Assembly (NCBI GenBank): GCA_020639255.1
Contig: JACKGZ010000002.1
Coordinates: forward strand, 372,001-436,000
From: Phycisphaera sp.
GTDB taxonomy: Bacteria > Planctomycetota > Phycisphaerae > Phycisphaerales > UBA1924
Length of the DNA stretch: 64,000 bases
Direction of reading: 5' to 3'
Part shown: one piece after another, positions 16,710 through 25,147 of the stretch
How positions within the stretch are numbered: position 1 is the first letter of the stretch
How the letters are laid out: the number at the start of each line of letters is the position of its first letter
Notes under the pieces: generated by a model
What the model saw: the letters and a program-made list of their open reading frames with translations, nothing else
The model's database searches: none
Told to the model about the DNA's origin: nothing
Position numbers and translations under genes: made by a program

Positions 16710-17087
16710 GTGCCGAGTTCCTGGAAGGGTGTGAACCTGTTTGGATCGGGGCCTCACCGGTTCGCGATGACGAGGCGTGGTTTCCTGCTGGCGCCCGACT
16801 TTACGAGCGACACGCCGACACCCGTGCTCTTCGAGTACGGCGCTCTGGAATGGGACATCGTCGTGACTGGGCGGCTGGTCGCAGCGAGCGAGTCGGGGCT
16901 CTGGACGCTGCGCGACGCGATCCAGACTTCGCTGGATGCCAAGGGATTGGGCACGCTCATCGATCTGCACGGGCGGAGCTGGGCGTCGATGTTCTTCAGG
17001 CGGTTCACGATGGGTGAGGTGACGGATCGCGGGCGGCAGGTCTCGATCGGGTACGTAGCCGAGTTCCATAAGTTCACAGATGCCTAG
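16710..17087 (+). CDS. Hypothetical phage tail-associated protein
   Basis: 125 aa from GTG 16710, chosen because AGGAGG lies at 16698-16703; an upstream GTG at 16692 overlaps the previous gene and is less likely. It has a small alpha/beta pattern with several aromatic residues, including WDIVVTGRLVAASESGLWTL and a terminal VSIGYVAEFHKF. No family is recognised with confidence. Position after the connector-like genes suggests a tail terminator or minor tail component, by inference. Confidence 0.5.
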   Translation: MPSSWKGVNLFGSGPHRFAMTRRGFLLAPDFTSDTPTPVLFEYGALEWDIVVTGRLVAASESGLWTLRDAIQTSLDAKGLGTLIDLHGRSWASMFFRRFTMGEVTDRGRQVSIGYVAEFHKFTDA

Positions 17088-17113
17088 GTTGGTTGGTCGT
17101 GGTAGGGGTACGG

Positions 17114-17419
17114 ATGATGGGAGTCGAGGCCGAGGTCGCGGGAGTGCTGGCGCAGCTTGGAGCAGCGGGCCTGATCGGGCTGATGTGGCTGAGTGAGCGG
17201 CGGTCGGCGCACGAGCGAGAGCGTCAGGTGAACGAGCTGCACGACCGGATCAGGGGTGACAAGGCCGAGCTCGGGGTGCTTCTGGCGGCACTCGAAGCGA
17301 ACACGCGGGCGATGGTCAGCCTGGAGGCAGGGCAACGCAGGCTGACAGCGGCGCTCGAGCGGTCGGGCGCAGTGGGGGGTGGGATTGATCCCGAGCAGAA
17401 CAGCCATCCGCGCGCTTAG
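17114..17419 (+). CDS. Small protein with N-terminal membrane segment and coiled coil (holin-like)
   Basis: 101 aa from the ATG pair at 17114/17117; GTG 17093 is an alternative. A hydrophobic stretch (VLAQLGAAGLIGLMWL, residues about 7-25) is followed by a long charged helix with heptads (ERRSAHERERQVNELHDRI) and another helical segment ending in an Arg-rich region. This layout is common for small phage membrane proteins near lysis genes, but no lysin gene is next to it. It ends 10 bases before the lipoprotein gene. Confidence 0.45.
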   Translation: MMGVEAEVAGVLAQLGAAGLIGLMWLSERRSAHERERQVNELHDRIRGDKAELGVLLAALEANTRAMVSLEAGQRRLTAALERSGAVGGGIDPEQNSHPRA

Positions 17420-17429
17420 ACTCAGGCAC

Positions 17430-17945
17430 ATGCGCGTGGGCTCTGTGTTCATTCTGGTGGCGTTGGTGTTCTCCGGCGGATGCAAAGGACGGGGGAGCGA
17501 TCTGCCGGATGCGCTCGACCCGACGCTCGCATCGGCGTTTGCGCCTGTGGCGATCCGCATCAGCCCGCTGACCCGGCTTGAAACCGGAACCAACGGAAAG
17601 CCCGAACTGGCCGTGTACTTCGAGCTGACCGACAACTGGGGGCACACGACGAAAGCGCCGGGTGTCGCGCAGGTGCAGATCTACCGTCTCGGCGGCGTAT
17701 CGGATGGACTGGCTACGCTCGCCGACCGGTGGGAAGCGGACCTGACGAACCCTGATCGGAATTCGGCGCTCTTCGACGTGACGCGGATGTACCGGCTGCC
17801 CTTGGCGGAGCTGCCCGACTGGCTCGCCGGCCGGGCGACCGGTGATGGACAACACGAGCGGGTCCGGATCCGACTCTTCTATCGCACGATCGGCGAGGGC
17901 GGCGTGACGGTCGACCTGCGGGATACGTTCGAAAAAGACTTTTAG
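17430..17945 (+). CDS. Lipoprotein of unknown function
   Basis: 171 aa from ATG 17430; longer in-frame starts overlap the previous gene and lack a signal. The signal peptide (VGSVFILVALVFSGGC) ends in an SGGC lipobox, so it is exported and lipid-anchored. The mature part looks like a beta-sandwich (strands ELAVYFELTDNWG, VAQVQIYRLGG, VRIRLFYRT), without a known catalytic motif. It follows the phage block on the same strand but resembles host lipoproteins. It converges on the methyltransferase gene, which starts its 3' end 6 bases away. Confidence 0.6.
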   Translation: MRVGSVFILVALVFSGGCKGRGSDLPDALDPTLASAFAPVAIRISPLTRLETGTNGKPELAVYFELTDNWGHTTKAPGVAQVQIYRLGGVSDGLATLADRWEADLTNPDRNSALFDVTRMYRLPLAELPDWLAGRATGDGQHERVRIRLFYRTIGEGGVTVDLRDTFEKDF

Positions 17946-17951
17946 CGGCTC

Positions 17952-18560
17952 TCAGGTGGTTCGCTTCTTGGCAACGACCTGCACAACCGACGCTTGGCCA
18001 GAGTGAAAGTTGCCCTCGATGACATCGCGCACGATCGAGGCCCGATGAACGATCTCGAGCCCATCGAGTTCCTGGAGAATCGTTCCGAGCGGCGCAAGCA
18101 GGGCCGGGTCTTTGGGGCCGCCGGTGTCGCGGTGGATTTGATCGGGGGCGTAGGCCTCGAGCAGGAAGACGCCACCCGGTTTGAGCCAGCTTCGGACGCC
18201 CGTGTGGACTTTGGCGCGGATGGCTTGCGGGACGTGCGCGAAGGTCGAGGTGATCACGTCGAAGGATTCGGGCTCGGCGCTGAAGTCATTCAGGTCGACG
18301 GCCTGGGTGCGCAGGGTGAGCCCGCGTTCTTTGGCGAGTCGCTCGGCCTTCTGGAGGCCCACGGTGCTCTGATCGATCGCCAGGACATCGAGTCCGAACG
18401 AGGCGAGGTAGAGCGCGTTGCGCCCTTCACCTGCGGCGATATCGAGAGCGGTGCCTGAGTTCGGGATGAGATTGGCATTGAGCGCGACGAACTCGTTGGG
18501 GGCTTCGCCGTAGACGAGTTCGTTGCTGGCGTATCGCTCGTTCCAGAAGTCGGTGGTCAT
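17952..18560 (-). CDS. Class I SAM-dependent methyltransferase (TehB-like)
   Basis: 202 aa from ATG 18560; a GTG at 18581 overlapping the upstream stop would add 7 residues. The N-terminus FWNERYASNELVYGEAPN is typical of TehB/thiopurine-like small methyltransferases. Motif I is ALDIAAGEGRNALYLAS (SAM-binding Gly loop), followed by an acidic residue at the end of strand 2 (VLAIDQS) and a motif IV region (FDVITSTFAHVP). The substrate is unknown; homologues methylate oxyanions or small molecules. It is the third gene of a minus-strand unit after two amidohydrolase genes. Confidence 0.8.
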   Translation of the reverse strand: MTTDFWNERYASNELVYGEAPNEFVALNANLIPNSGTALDIAAGEGRNALYLASFGLDVLAIDQSTVGLQKAERLAKERGLTLRTQAVDLNDFSAEPESFDVITSTFAHVPQAIRAKVHTGVRSWLKPGGVFLLEAYAPDQIHRDTGGPKDPALLAPLGTILQELDGLEIVHRASIVRDVIEGNFHSGQASVVQVVAKKRTT

Positions 18561-18570
18561 GTTGGAAAGC

Positions 18571-19917
18571 TCACTCGTCACGAGTCAGGCCGAGCTGACG
18601 GTATTTTTCGCGGTACTTCTCGGCGAGTTCGGACTGCTTGGATTCGAGGTTGATCTGTCGGCCCTGAACGAAGGCCATCACGGGGTTGGTCGTGATCTCC
18701 AGCGGCGAACCGGTTGTGACGATGATCGTCGCTTGCTTGCCCTGCTCGAGCGAACCGACGAGATCGTCGACTCCGAGGATGCGCGCCGTGTCGATGGTGA
18801 GGGCTCGCATGCCGGCGTCGTGGTCGAGGCCGAAGGCGACGGCCTTGGAGACGTTGTATGGCAGGTTGCGCTCGTGCGCGGTGTCGTCGGCCGACGACAT
18901 GCACCAGCGGATGCCGAGTTCGGTCAGCTCGATGGGCAGCGTGAACGCGGCGTCGTGCGGCTGGTCGGCGCGCTTGGGGAACTTGTGCGTGCCGGTGACA
19001 ATCACGGGGACGTCGTACTGCCTCAGGAGTTCGGCCGAGAGCGGCGCGTCGGTGCCGCCGACGATCACGGGTCGGAGGCCCAGGTCGATCGCCCAGGTGA
19101 CGGCGGCGTTGATCTGGTCGACGTCGTTCGCCGAGATGAACACAGGGTTCTCGGGCTCGCTGCCGTTGGCGCTCGGGATGACCGAGAGCATCGCGTCAAA
19201 GCGGAGGTCACGGGGCGTGCGGTCGCCGTCGCGGTAGCTGATGGCCTGCTGGAACAGCTCGTCGATCTCGTCGAGCCTGTTGTTGATGCGCTCCATCTGG
19301 CGCGCATCGGGCTCGTCGGCCCACCAGTTGTTCGAGGGGCGCATGCTGGGCCAGTTGATCGCCAGGCCCGCGTCCTGCTTGACGGACATGTCCTCCCAAG
19401 TCCAGCCGTCGGCGGACATGACGCTCACGCGTCCGGGGACGGAGCCGCCCGTGGGGAAGGATCCGAATGTCAGAATGCCGTTGGCGCGCGTGACGGGGAT
19501 GAGCGTGGAGTCGGGGTTCACGGCGGTCGCCGCGAGCACCTCGGGCGTCGCGCTTCCTGCTTCGTTGCGGTCGTCGGTCTGACGCAGCGCGGCGATCTCG
19601 GTGAGGCCGAGCTGCGTGACGGGCGCGATGAGCCCGGGGTAGACGTGAAGGCCCTCGCCGTCGATCACCTTGGTGGTCGCGGTGAAGACGCGGTCGCCCT
19701 CGCCGACCTCGGTGATGACACCATTGTCGAAGAGGATGTAGCCCGTGCCGATCGAAGGCCCGGACATCGGGTGGATCGTCGCGCCGGTGATGGCGATGGG
19801 CATGTCCTGCGGCGGGGCTTTGTGGCCTAGATCCTGCGCACCGGCCTGGCTTGCCGCGAAGACGAGCGAACTGGTCACGAGGCGGAGGTGTGAGGCTTTG
19901 TTGGTGTGGTTGTTCAT
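18571..19917 (-). CDS. Exported amidohydrolase-like protein lacking the HxH metal motif
   Basis: 448 aa from ATG 19917, which overlaps the upstream stop by 4 bases (ATGA); the longer open frame upstream is a shadow. A signal peptide is visible (LRLVTSSLVFAASQAGAQ). The composite-domain strands typical of amidohydrolases are present at both ends (VIDGEGLHVYPGLI near the start, ARILGVDDLVGSLEQGKQAT near the end). Where catalytic members have PGLIDxHxH this protein has PGLIAPVTQLGL, so the first metal ligands are absent. It may be a non-catalytic partner of the upstream enzyme. Confidence 0.75.
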   Translation of the reverse strand: MNNHTNKASHLRLVTSSLVFAASQAGAQDLGHKAPPQDMPIAITGATIHPMSGPSIGTGYILFDNGVITEVGEGDRVFTATTKVIDGEGLHVYPGLIAPVTQLGLTEIAALRQTDDRNEAGSATPEVLAATAVNPDSTLIPVTRANGILTFGSFPTGGSVPGRVSVMSADGWTWEDMSVKQDAGLAINWPSMRPSNNWWADEPDARQMERINNRLDEIDELFQQAISYRDGDRTPRDLRFDAMLSVIPSANGSEPENPVFISANDVDQINAAVTWAIDLGLRPVIVGGTDAPLSAELLRQYDVPVIVTGTHKFPKRADQPHDAAFTLPIELTELGIRWCMSSADDTAHERNLPYNVSKAVAFGLDHDAGMRALTIDTARILGVDDLVGSLEQGKQATIIVTTGSPLEITTNPVMAFVQGRQINLESKQSELAEKYREKYRQLGLTRDE

Positions 19918-22900
19918 CGGATGATCCCCATGTGCGAGAGGCCGCAGCCGCAATCGCCGGGCTGCATGGTGGTGCTCGGGTTCTTGCCTTCCAGCCACAG
20001 CTGCATGTTGTGGGCTTTCAGGTTGTCCAGTCGGATGCGGGCCGCGAGCGACATCCGCCCCGGCTCTTCGGGAGTCTCTTCGGCTTCTTCTTCGTCGCCC
20101 TCGGACTTCTCGTTGTCCTTCTTTTTGTCGGGCTTGCCGTTGAGTTTGGCGATCAGGCGCGCCCGCTCGGCGGCGTTGGCGGCCTGCAACTGGGCGTCGT
20201 TCTCGAGCGAGTAGTACTCGCGCCCGTCGATCCAGGTCGCCTCGCAGCGAGAGAGGCCCGACATCGGATCGCCCGACCAGATCGCCAGGTCCGCGTCCTT
20301 GCCGACTTCGATCGAGCCGACGCGCGCCTCGATGCCCAGCTGCGTCGCGGGGTTGATCGTGACGAACTTGAGAGCTTCCTCGGGCGGGACGTCGCCGTAC
20401 TTCACGGCCTTGGCGGCTTCGGTGTTGAGCCGACGCACGAGTTCGTCCGAGTCGGAGTTGTAGCTGACCGAGACGCCCGTCTCCCAGAGGATCGGGCCGG
20501 CCTGCGCGATCGCGTCCTGCACCTCGACCTTGTACGCCCACCAGTCGGAGAACAGGCTCGCGCCGATCGCGTTGGCCTTGACGGCTTCGGCGACCTTGTA
20601 TGTTTCGAGGCCGTGCTGGTACGAGCCGATCTTGAAGCCGAAGTCCTCGGCGATCTTGGCGAGCATTAGGATCTCGTCCTGGCGGTAGCTGTGGCAGTGG
20701 ATGAGGCGATCACCCGCGAGGATCTCGGCGAGCGGGTCGAGCTCGTAGTCGCGGCGCGGGCGCGCGTCGTTCGTCGGCATCTTGCCCTCGAACTTGGCGG
20801 CCTTGGCCAGGCTCTTGGCGAGCACCGGCTCCATGCCGACGTCCTCGGGCTTGGCCTTGGACGTGTTCAGATAGCTCGTCCAGTCGCGTGCGTACTGGCG
20901 GGCCGCGGTGAAGCGGTCGCGCATCAGTGTGTTCACACCCATGCGGGTCTGCGGGTAGCGGTCGCGACCCTCGTTGCCCCAGTTGGCGTGCGTGACGTTC
21001 TCGCCGAGGGCGAACTTGATGCCCGGCTTGGCGCCGTCGAGGTGCATGCCCCGCGGGTGCGCAGCGCCCCAGCGGACTTTCTGGATCACGTTCTGTCCGC
21101 CGATCGGGTTCGCCGAGCCATGGAGCGTGTTGACCGTCGTGACGCCCGCGGCGAGCTGGCGGTACCAGTTGATGTGATCCGGGTCCGAGGTGTCGGCCAT
21201 GCGGACCTCGCTCGTGACGGCCTGTGCACCCTCGTTGGTGCCGAATGTCCACGTGCCCGTGTGGCTGTGGGCGTCGATGATGCCGGGCGTGATGTGCTTG
21301 CCGGCAAGGTCGATCGTGCGAGCGCCGCTCGGGATTCGGGCCGCGAGTTCGCCCTCGGTGACGATGCTGATGCGCCCGTCCTCGATCATGAGTGAGCCGT
21401 TCTCAATCACGCCCGCGGGTCCGCAGGTCCAGATGGTCGCGTGGGTGAAGAGCACCGTCTCTTGCGCGGGGGCCTCGGCCATCGCGTAAGGCCCGAAGGG
21501 ATAGCCGGGCAGTAATTCCGGCGCAGGCTCGTACTCGTCTTCTTTGTCTTCCTTCTTCTTGTCGTCCTCACCCTCGACTTCGTCATCGCTCTCGATGCGC
21601 TTGGCCTGCCAGGTGAAGGTGCTGTTGTTCGGCTCGATGCCGGAGCCTGCGATGCGATCGCCCGAGAGGATGCCCGACATGATGTACGTGCCCGAGCCGT
21701 CGTCCTCGTCGTCGATGAGGAAGCTGATGGTGTTCTTGGTGATGTCGACGTGACGTGCCTTGCCTGTGGCGGGCTCGTCGCCGTCCATCGCTTCGGTGGC
21801 CTCGATCTTCTTGCCGTCGATCTTCATCGTCATCTCAAAGAAGGGGGCTTCTTCGGGACCGACCCAGATCGCCCACTCACCGTCGAACGGGTGCGCTTCG
21901 TCGTCATCGCTGACCTCGTACCGCGAGCCGTCGATCCAGACGTCGCGGATCTTGGCCTTGCCCTTGGGATCAAAGAGGTCGCCCGATGCAACAACGAGCG
22001 ACGCGGCCCGGCCCTCCTCGATCGCACCGACCGTGTCCGACACGCCGAGCAGCTCCGCGGGCACGCTCGTCATCATCGCCAGCGCGTCGTCCGGCGAGAG
22101 GCCCGCCCTGATCGCCTCGTGCAGGTTCTTGAAGAAGTCGCCCCTCTTACGGCTCTTGCTCGTGGTCAGCGCCACCGTCGCGCCCGCCCCGCGGAGACGC
22201 CGCACATTGGTTGGCGCCTGCTCCCAGGTCATCATCGTCTCAAGCTCAACATCCTCGGCCTTGCCCACACTCGAGACGTCAGGCTTCCGCGGGTACCGCA
22301 GCGGCACGATGAGCGCGTGCCCGTCGGCGACGATCGCGTCCAATCGCTTGAACTCCGTGCCGTTGCCAACAAGGACGAGCTGCGTGTCCTTCCCGAGCGT
22401 CTGCACGACTTCGTGTGCCTGGAACGCTTCGAGCTCGTTGTCGAGGTTGAAGAAGATCGGCGCATCGACCGTCGTGAGCGTGTCGATCGCGTTCACGCTT
22501 GGCTTGTACTCGCCCGCCTTCTGCCAGTTGGCGTCGTTGAGCGTCTGGCGGATGAGCGCGATGCAGCCCATCTGGCTCGTGGGGTAGATCATCGCGTCGC
22601 CCCAGCCGCCCGACCAGAAGTCGGCCGCGTGGAACGCGTCACGCCGAATGACCGGCGCGCGATCGGCCGCGGCGCTTTCGGGTCTCGGCGATGTGCTCAC
22701 GACCGCGCCGAGCCCGCGAAGAATGCCGCTGTTCGGCGCGATGCCCGCGGCGACGAACCCGAGTTCGCGCAGCGACTTGGCCGTGCCGCCGTCGAGGCCG
22801 TCGCCTTCGAGCACGCTGCGATCGGGTGTGATCTTCGGGTTCCAGTGCCGACCGGGTCGGTTCGCGTCGTGCTCGGGCGTGCTCACCTCGACCCACGGGT

Positions 22901-23222
22901 CGACGAAGCCCGGGTAGATGTGCGCGTCGTCGCCCAGCTTCCACTCGCGGTAGCCGGTCAGGTCGAGCCCGTCCGCGTTGCGGGCGAGGCGTTCGATCTT
23001 GCCGTCCTTGATGAGGATCGTGACGCCCGTCTCAGCGCCGCCGGGCAGGTGCACCGTGCCGCCGGTGATCGCGTAGCGACCGGGGTCGGTGACGCGAGGC
23101 CCGTTCTCGGGCGGGCTCAGCGGGCTTGTGCCGGAAGGCTGGGCGGTCGTTGGACAGGCAGCGGCCACCATGACGCCGGCGAGAACCGCCAGCGCGGGGC
23201 GGAAGAGAGATGTGATGTTCAT
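19914..23222 (-). CDS. Exported tandem amidohydrolase-domain protein
   Basis: 1102 aa from ATG 23222; a start at 23255 would add 11 residues before the signal peptide (LFRPALAVLAGVMVAAAC). Two amidohydrolase-like domains follow each other. The first (about 50-450) has YPGFVDPWVEVSTPEHDAN where HxH is expected, so it looks degenerate. The second (about 610-1030) has PGIIDAHSHTGTW with intact HxH, a later HCHSYR, and the terminal ATQLGIEARVGSIEVGKDAD motif. An acidic DDK/E-rich linker separates them. It resembles imidazolonepropionase-type hydrolases; substrate unknown. It is translationally coupled to the 448-aa paralogue. Confidence 0.8.
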   Translation of the reverse strand: MNITSLFRPALAVLAGVMVAAACPTTAQPSGTSPLSPPENGPRVTDPGRYAITGGTVHLPGGAETGVTILIKDGKIERLARNADGLDLTGYREWKLGDDAHIYPGFVDPWVEVSTPEHDANRPGRHWNPKITPDRSVLEGDGLDGGTAKSLRELGFVAAGIAPNSGILRGLGAVVSTSPRPESAAADRAPVIRRDAFHAADFWSGGWGDAMIYPTSQMGCIALIRQTLNDANWQKAGEYKPSVNAIDTLTTVDAPIFFNLDNELEAFQAHEVVQTLGKDTQLVLVGNGTEFKRLDAIVADGHALIVPLRYPRKPDVSSVGKAEDVELETMMTWEQAPTNVRRLRGAGATVALTTSKSRKRGDFFKNLHEAIRAGLSPDDALAMMTSVPAELLGVSDTVGAIEEGRAASLVVASGDLFDPKGKAKIRDVWIDGSRYEVSDDDEAHPFDGEWAIWVGPEEAPFFEMTMKIDGKKIEATEAMDGDEPATGKARHVDITKNTISFLIDDEDDGSGTYIMSGILSGDRIAGSGIEPNNSTFTWQAKRIESDDEVEGEDDKKKEDKEDEYEPAPELLPGYPFGPYAMAEAPAQETVLFTHATIWTCGPAGVIENGSLMIEDGRISIVTEGELAARIPSGARTIDLAGKHITPGIIDAHSHTGTWTFGTNEGAQAVTSEVRMADTSDPDHINWYRQLAAGVTTVNTLHGSANPIGGQNVIQKVRWGAAHPRGMHLDGAKPGIKFALGENVTHANWGNEGRDRYPQTRMGVNTLMRDRFTAARQYARDWTSYLNTSKAKPEDVGMEPVLAKSLAKAAKFEGKMPTNDARPRRDYELDPLAEILAGDRLIHCHSYRQDEILMLAKIAEDFGFKIGSYQHGLETYKVAEAVKANAIGASLFSDWWAYKVEVQDAIAQAGPILWETGVSVSYNSDSDELVRRLNTEAAKAVKYGDVPPEEALKFVTINPATQLGIEARVGSIEVGKDADLAIWSGDPMSGLSRCEATWIDGREYYSLENDAQLQAANAAERARLIAKLNGKPDKKKDNEKSEGDEEEAEETPEEPGRMSLAARIRLDNLKAHNMQLWLEGKNPSTTMQPGDCGCGLSHMGIIR

Positions 23223-23339
23223 ACACGCATGGTACAGACTTGGCGACGCGTGCAAGCGGGGCGGCTTACCATCGCCGAGATTCCGGCCAATCGTTGCCGG
23301 TTCGGGAGTTGGTCGAGTCTGTCAGGCGAGGAGCGAGCG

Positions 23340-24542
23340 ATGAGCAATGGTCCGATCGAGGGGAACGCGGTCATCGGGCAGTCGGGCGGGCCCACGGCTG
23401 TCATTAACGCCTCGCTCGCCGGCGTCGTCGAGGGCCTCAAGAGCGTCGGCGCGATCAAGAAAATCCTCGGCATGCGCCACGGCGTCAAGGGCCTCACTCA
23501 GGACAACCTGATCGATCTCTCCGACATCGGCTCGCACACGCTCGACGCGCTCTGCCACACGCCGTCGGCCGCCCTCGGCTCGACGCGAGACAAGCCCGAC
23601 CTCGATTACTGCAAGCGCATCTTCGAGTCCTGCCGGAAGCACGACATCCGCTACTTCTTCTACATCGGCGGCAACGACTCTTCGGACGCCTGCCGCATCG
23701 TCAACGAGGTCTCCAACCAGGCCGGCTACGAGCTGCGCTGCTTCCACATCCCAAAGACCGTCGACAACGACCTCATGATGAACGACCACACGCCGGGCTA
23801 TCCGTCGGCTGCGCGATACGTCGCCAAGGCGCTCAAAGCCGACAGCGCCGACAACGCCTCGCTCCCGGGCATCAAGGTCAACATCATCATGGGACGCCAC
23901 GCCGGCTTCCTCACCGCAGCAAGTGCGCTGGCCCGCTCCGACTCCAACGACGGCCCGCACCTCATCTACATGCCCGAGGTCGCCTTCGATCTCGAACGCT
24001 TCGTGCAGGACGTCGCCAAGGTCTACGACAGGCTCGGTCGATGCCAGATCGCCGTCAGCGAGGGCATCCAGGACAAGGACGGGCAGGCCATCGGTGCGAT
24101 GCTCATCCAGGGCGAGACCGACGCGCACGGCAACGTGCAGCTCTCGGGCTCGGGCGCCCTCGGCGATCAGCTCGCCAACATCCTCAAGGTGAATCTCACG
24201 CCCGCCGGCGGCAAGCCCCCGCGTGTCCGCGCCGACACACTGGGCTACATGCAGCGCTGCTACCCCGACCAGTCGCCCATCGACGTCGCCGAGGCCCGCG
24301 GCTCGGGCCGATTCGCCGCCGAGGTCGCCTCGCAGGGCGACGTCGACGGCTCGATCGCCATCGTCCGCACCAACGACGCGCCGTACGAGTCGAGCTTCAA
24401 GCGCATCGAGCTGACGGACGTCGCCGCCAAGACGCGCCACATGCCCGCCGAGTTCATCAAAGGCACCAACGATGTCACCGACGCATTCATCAAGTACGCA
24501 GCGCCGCTCGTCGGCGACCTGCCCGAGTTCGCGAAGCTCTAG
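23340..24542 (+). CDS. Diphosphate-dependent phosphofructokinase (PPi-type PFK)
   Basis: 400 aa from ATG 23340 with GAGGAGCGAG upstream; the frame open far upstream is antisense to the amidohydrolase gene and not coding. Motifs of the PFK family are clear: GQSGGPTAVINAS, FFYIGGNDSSDA, HIPKTVDNDL and IMGRHAGFLT. Lys in PKTVDND and the GGNDS form point to pyrophosphate rather than ATP as donor. It would interconvert fructose 6-phosphate and fructose 1,6-bisphosphate reversibly in the cytosol. It is divergent from the amidohydrolase operon and ends at a strong terminator. Confidence 0.9.
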   Translation: MSNGPIEGNAVIGQSGGPTAVINASLAGVVEGLKSVGAIKKILGMRHGVKGLTQDNLIDLSDIGSHTLDALCHTPSAALGSTRDKPDLDYCKRIFESCRKHDIRYFFYIGGNDSSDACRIVNEVSNQAGYELRCFHIPKTVDNDLMMNDHTPGYPSAARYVAKALKADSADNASLPGIKVNIIMGRHAGFLTAASALARSDSNDGPHLIYMPEVAFDLERFVQDVAKVYDRLGRCQIAVSEGIQDKDGQAIGAMLIQGETDAHGNVQLSGSGALGDQLANILKVNLTPAGGKPPRVRADTLGYMQRCYPDQSPIDVAEARGSGRFAAEVASQGDVDGSIAIVRTNDAPYESSFKRIELTDVAAKTRHMPAEFIKGTNDVTDAFIKYAAPLVGDLPEFAKL

Positions 24543-24566
24543 TTCACACCGTCACGGTTGAATTGA

Positions 24567-24597
24567 AAACGCCCGGGCACTGTTGCCCGGGCGTTTG
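24567..24597 (+). terminator. Strong hairpin terminator between convergent genes
   Basis: A perfect 13-bp stem AAACGCCCGGGCA/TGCCCGGGCGTTT (24567-24579 with 24584-24596) has a 4-base loop. A-rich and T-rich flanks make it usable on both strands. It lies 24 bases after the PFK stop and 20 bases from the 3' end of the convergent DUF1579 gene, so it probably ends both transcripts. Confidence 0.85.
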
Positions 24598-24617
24598 TCA
24601 TGGCGTGTGCTGCGTGA

Positions 24618-25124
24618 TCAGGCTCGCAGGTACTTGATGTGCATGCACTTCATCTCGTTGCCGTCGGGCCCCGTGAAGAACATCTCCATCGTGTGCTCGT
24701 TGTCATTGACGAGCGTGATGACGCTGCGTTTGGTCATCGGACCGGCGCCGGGCATGACGGATTCGCCCTTCATCTCCCAGGATTTTGTCTTGGGGTCGAA
24801 GTCACCTCGCTCGATGCCCATCTGGTTCGAAGCGTTGTCGATCCAGAATCCCTCGTACTTTCCGCGGGCGTCGTTGAAGCCCCAGTAGCCCCGGCCGATG
24901 AACTCCGGGAAGGGCCCGTCGTTCGGATCGCCCGTGTATTCCTCGCGGAGGTACCGCCCGCCGAGGTCCATGGTGTTGACCATTTTCCCGGTCGAAACCA
25001 TCGGCTCGCCTGGCCCCATCCACATCGTTACGGTCGCCTTCCATGTCCCGACGAAGTCCGCTAGGCGATCGTGCTCGGCTCCGGGCCCGGCTGGCATGCA
25101 GTGTTCCTGAGTGTCTGTCGACAT
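24618..25124 (-). CDS. DUF1579 family protein
   Basis: 168 aa. After a short polar N-terminus it has the family pattern LADFVGTWKATVTMW, then GGRYLREEYTGD, GRGYWGFNDARGKYEGFW and a C-terminal FFTGPDGNEMKCMHIKYLRA. This is the single-domain lipocalin-like beta-barrel length usual for DUF1579. No signal peptide is seen, unlike its upstream paralogue. GGAGG lies about 8 bases before ATG 25124. It follows the paralogous gene after 23 bases, so both are one unit. Function is unknown. Confidence 0.8.
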   Translation of the reverse strand: MSTDTQEHCMPAGPGAEHDRLADFVGTWKATVTMWMGPGEPMVSTGKMVNTMDLGGRYLREEYTGDPNDGPFPEFIGRGYWGFNDARGKYEGFWIDNASNQMGIERGDFDPKTKSWEMKGESVMPGAGPMTKRSVITLVNDNEHTMEMFFTGPDGNEMKCMHIKYLRA

Positions 25125-25147
25125 ATCAGTCGCCTCCGATCACGGGC

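Noticed and set aside
19920..20541. N-terminal extension of the 448-aa amidohydrolase frame
   Set aside because: It overlaps the upstream amidohydrolase in another frame and is Arg-rich; ATG 19917 gives a signal peptide and ATGA coupling.
21750..23339. Open frame extending upstream of the PFK gene
   Set aside because: It runs antisense to the amidohydrolase gene with no family resemblance; the PFK start at 23340 has a ribosome-binding site.
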